From Hymenolepis diminuta (taxonomy: Eukaryota > Platyhelminthes > Cestoda > Cyclophyllidea > Hymenolepididae), in assembly GCA_900708905.1 (NCBI GenBank), contig CAADRB010000001.1, forward strand, positions 1,323,753 through 1,387,752: a stretch of DNA of 64,000 nt, read 5' to 3'. Below the pieces are notes generated by a model. That model was given only the letters and a program-made list of their open reading frames with translations, did no database searches and was not told where the DNA came from. The position numbers and the translations under genes were made by a program. Of this stretch, positions 61,001 to 64,000 are shown in pieces. Positions within the stretch are counted from its first letter, which is position 1. Each line of letters begins with the position of its first letter.

Positions 61001-63565
61001 TAAAATTACGAAATCATACGCCTTGATTAAGTACTATTATGCATCTGTAATTAATGCTGGTGTTGGATTCGGATTTGGATCTTCTTTTAAATAGAAACTT
61101 TTTTCCTAGCGTTTATTTTAATGATAAAGTTAACAATATTAAGATGACGCCGATAGACCTAGATAATTTTCACGAAGTCTATTCTTTTTTATCGAAATGA
61201 GCAATTCACATCCCACAGATAGTCTTGAGGTTGCCCGTCATTCTTATATCCATCGTATCTTGACAGTCTGAGCAAAACCGTCATCGGTTTGACAGTAGAT
61301 TTTGCCTTCAATCACCATCATAGAAGGAAACTTTCATTTCTATGAATGTCTTTGTTTAGTTAATGAAGCATCCTGAAGGTAAAACGCTTCACCCGGTAAA
61401 TACCTCAGAGTCTGAACCAATCGCATCTGTTATTATATTAAAGGAACTGCTGAACCTTATATGGAATGCGATTCTAGTTATGTATGAATATTAGGGTGTA
61501 TCCACCTTATCGCATCCACATTTTTCCAATTTTGTGACATTTATTTTTGTAGATTTCCATTTTTCCCAATTAGAATGAATATGACATGCAAAGAGATAGT
61601 CGAATAAAACACAAAGCTTTGTATTTTGCTTACGCTTGATTACCAGGTGATTAAAGTCACCTAATTTTCTAATGGTTTTCATTTAAATATCTCTGGAATA
61701 ACTTCTATGCTTATATTCTGAACGTGCTATTTGTTCACTTGAATGAAACAACATTCTCTTGTTCGGTGGTTATATTCGCATTCAATAAACCTCTAATAAT
61801 TAACTCCGAAAGTTATTTTCGTCATTTGGAGGTTAAAAGATAAATATTGTCAATCATTCTCTTTCCAAATAAGGAATTTTTTATTATAGTTTAGCTGAAT
61901 AAACGCATTTAAAATTTTCCCTTGACATTCAAATTTTGACCTAATTCTACCTGAAGGAATTTCTTGGCGGTTTACAAACCAATTCAAATTTATGATTAAT
62001 TGTTCTCAAAGCTGTCACCATTAAACACATCAGGATTGCCATTCGCACTGAATAACAAATTATTTTTTTCCCGCAAACTAGGTTTGCATTCCACTCTAGT
62101 CTTTTATGATTTTGCAATTAATACGCCGAACGTAACAAGGTGATAAATAGCCTTTAACAATTGGTGAAGGCATGCTTCAGAGAACTGTTTGTTAAACTTA
62201 CTTATCGTACGGATTTAGAGTCAAATTAAATGAAAAAATTTTTGGGTCCACTAAAGGAATAACTGACAGTATTTGACATAAGTAGAGGAATGTCATAATG
62301 ACGTATATTTTTGTCAGAATTAACCAAGAACATCCAAATCACCGGATGGGTGGTAAATGTAAACAAAATGAGTTAGTTCAAGAACGTCAAATATTCCTTT
62401 CCTGGCTGTCTCGAATCTTGTCAAAACGACAGATATTTCAATTGCCAACTACGAGAATATCATTTTCACTTAAATTTTTTAATCAAATGTTTATTTTAAT
62501 GCATTATCATTCTCCTAAAATTATATTAATAACTAAATATTTACATATTGGAATTGGTTTGGCACGGAGAAAAACAATCCTTTGCCTTCTGAATCCAGCC
62601 ACTGTTAATCAAGTTTAATTAACCCTCTCCAAAAGATTATTTCTAACTGTTCGAGAAATTTTCCTTCCTTTACTTTATTACCGAAATTACAAGCGGCTTT
62701 ATAACTGATATAGAGCTGTTAAATTTTTCTTGCTACAGACTGCTACATATGTAGCCATCCATACATTCTTCCTTCAGATATTCGCTATTCCTATGATTTG
62801 TAATTAATTGGTCAAATCGCTTACTTTATTTTTACCTAAAGAATTTTGTAATTGGCAAAGTAGGCTAAATTTTCTTTCAGCCTTCAATTCCAATGTTTAT
62901 AATTACAGAGAGTAACGACACCAGTCTGATTATTATGGGTAATTAAAGGTTCATTCAACTGATGGGCACTCAGAGAAAATGTCAAGGTTATGTGAACCGT
63001 AATTAGAAAAGAATGTTGTCCGACCTCAGGTTTTACCATATCTTGAATATATCTAGATGCCTCTCCCAAGTATTAATTTTTAGCACTTTTTTCGTTAGAA
63101 ACATATAGTCTTAATCATTCGTTGAGTAAAATTGAATTCCAAAAAAGTATATATATATTTTTACAATTAAAAAATTACAATACAAAGTACTTATTGTGAT
63201 ATTAATTTATTAATCGGTTTTATAAGATCCTTGCCAGTGAAGTTATTTTATAAAAAGATTTATAGCTGTGTTTTATTGCCATTTCAGGTCTTCAAACAAC
63301 AACGAAAACTCCACCAGCATTAGAAATAATTCGAAATCAGCAACCCCGACTCTTTGATGATGGTAGCTCTCCAAGTGGTAGCGATGCTACTTTTACAGCA
63401 TTCAGTGGTATCCCCTCTGTTGATACGTCGGTATCTGGAGGAAGTGCATATGATTGGGGTGTGACACCACTTTCTCTCCCAACACTAGATGAAGATTATT
63501 TTACAAATAATGTTCATCGAACCAATGGCAAAATGAGCTCACAAATGATGGTTCGTTATATTTAA
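58078..63565 (+). CDS. Nuclear receptor, DNA-binding domain at extreme N-terminus
   Basis: Exons are 58078-58182, 60571-60838 and 63288-63565 (if the in-frame TAA is used), phases 0, 1 and end, 216 aa. Finger 1 is C6-x2-C9-x13-C23-x2-C26 with P-box CEGCKGFF. Finger 2 is C44-x5-C50-x9-C60-x2-C63, followed by [20 protein letters not shown], the usual NR1-type C-terminal extension. The spacer between fingers is 17 residues, slightly longer than the common 15-16, and an additional Cys (C49) precedes C50. There is no A/B domain. After the DNA-binding domain comes a Ser/Thr/Asn-rich tail ([24 protein letters not shown]) with no ligand-binding helices. Either the gene ends at 63565 as a domain-only receptor like the insect knirps type, or a GTTCGT donor at 63551 leads to further exons beyond the window. 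It is expected to be a sequence-specific nuclear transcription factor. Confidence 0.82.
60299..60413 (-). other. Candidate minus-strand terminal exon inside the receptor intron
   Basis: On the minus strand a TTTTAG acceptor precedes a frame reading [16 protein letters not shown] and ending in a Ser-rich stretch, TAA at 60299-60301, with AATAAA at 60285-60280. A second frame, starting with ATG at the acceptor, is also open. No upstream partner exon was found; the minus-strand frame at 63657-64000 is a conceivable but unproven partner. Confidence 0.2.
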
Positions 63566-63656
63566 GTATGCACGAGAGGTGTTTAAGCTAATTTTCGGCG
63601 TAAGCAGCGATATATTTTGACACATTTTTGTTCAATACAGGTATAATTAACCCCTT

Positions 63657-64000
63657 TCAAGAAGTAAATTGAATATTATACACCAAAATGATAAACCAGT
63701 GATCACATAATACAACTTCCTGAAGAGGTACCAAAAGTCCAATATTGAAATCTAGCGCAGGCGAAATATCTTCAAGCCCAATTAAAAAGTTTGCAATAGT
63801 ATTATATATAACCAAATCACGTTTAGATAAAAAGGGACTAAAAGTTGCCAGATTGTTTAGAAAGGTAAAGTTAATCGCTTTAGAAGACAAGCATTTTTTA
63901 GCGGATACTTCACGAACAAGTCCCTGATTAAACCTTACTAATCCTCTTAGAATTCCAATTAGCTGCGGAGAAGTACCACTATCCTCTAACAGAGCCCCCC
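63657..64000 (-). CDS. Partial protein-coding frame entering from the right edge
   Basis: From the right edge the minus strand is open for 113 codons to TGA at 63657-63659, far longer than expected by chance in DNA this AT-rich. The first 90 residues look like a helical protein (LIGILRGLVRFNQGL, FLNNLATFSPFLS, DLVIYNTIANFLIGLEDISP). The last 20 are hydrophobic and may be intron read-through, since GTACCT and GTATTA donors precede them. It is 5'-truncated by the window. If its 3' end is really here, it faces the nuclear receptor tail to tail with only about 90 bp between stops. I do not recognise the family; HEAT-like or other all-helical proteins are possible. Confidence 0.5.
   Translation of the reverse strand, partial: GALLEDSGTSPQLIGILRGLVRFNQGLVREVSAKKCLSSKAINFTFLNNLATFSPFLSKRDLVIYNTIANFLIGLEDISPALDFNIGLLVPLQEVVLCDHWFIILVYNIQFTS

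Noticed and set aside
62298..62618. 106-codon frame in receptor intron 2
   Set aside because: It has no recognisable features, lies within the intron, and its composition is like neighbouring non-coding DNA.
1..64000. CRISPR arrays, bacterial operons, riboswitches or prophage
   Set aside because: Spliced genes, mariners and SINE-like repeats show a eukaryotic nuclear genome, and no regularly spaced short repeat array was seen.

Overview
The window is nuclear DNA of an animal, AT-rich by eye, with genes split by GT-AG introns. Many introns are only about 30-80 nt (33, 37, 38, 40, 42 nt) beside others of 1-3 kb. Tiny introns, often towards gene 5' ends, two mariner families, tRNA-derived SINE-like repeats and divergent but recognisable metazoan proteins suggest a parasitic flatworm (tapeworm or fluke). 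That assignment is inference; no species marker is present.

Layout. At 1.8-6.8 kb (+) lies a complete RACGAP1/CYK-4 gene (centralspindlin Rho-family GAP; 8 exons, 567 aa). At 10.57-13.19 kb two different mariner elements sit back to back and appear to share a single TA target dinucleotide; the second contains an 850-base assembly gap. At 14.7-20.4 kb are small unrecognised genes, including a convergent pair whose C-terminal halves resemble each other. At 21.4-31.5 kb (-) is a complete NCBP1/CBP80 gene (cap-binding complex large subunit; 14 exons, 914 aa, with acidic and RS-rich insertions). At 34.4-36.3 kb (-) is a complete eIF2B gamma gene (EIF2B3; 5 exons, 430 aa), flanked on both sides by nearly identical 659-bp direct repeats. 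The stretch 37-57.9 kb is gene-poor and holds dispersed repeats, a diverged pair of direct repeats and a decayed Tc1/mariner transposase. At 57.9-63.6 kb (+) is a nuclear-receptor gene: its zinc-finger DNA-binding domain begins at the very N-terminus, and an in-frame stop about 120 codons after the domain would make it a DNA-binding-domain-only receptor. A strong open reading frame on the opposite strand enters from the right edge (63657-64000).

The three confidently named housekeeping genes act in separate processes: cytokinesis (RACGAP1), nuclear mRNA cap binding (NCBP1) and translation initiation (eIF2B gamma). There is no sign of an operon or shared pathway. Exon coordinates were worked out by hand from splice dinucleotides, reading phase and remembered family patterns; no alignment or search was run. 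The most interesting points are the possible ligand-domain-less receptor, the repeat-bracketed eIF2B gamma gene, the abutting mariners and the convergent pair of small coiled-coil-like genes.
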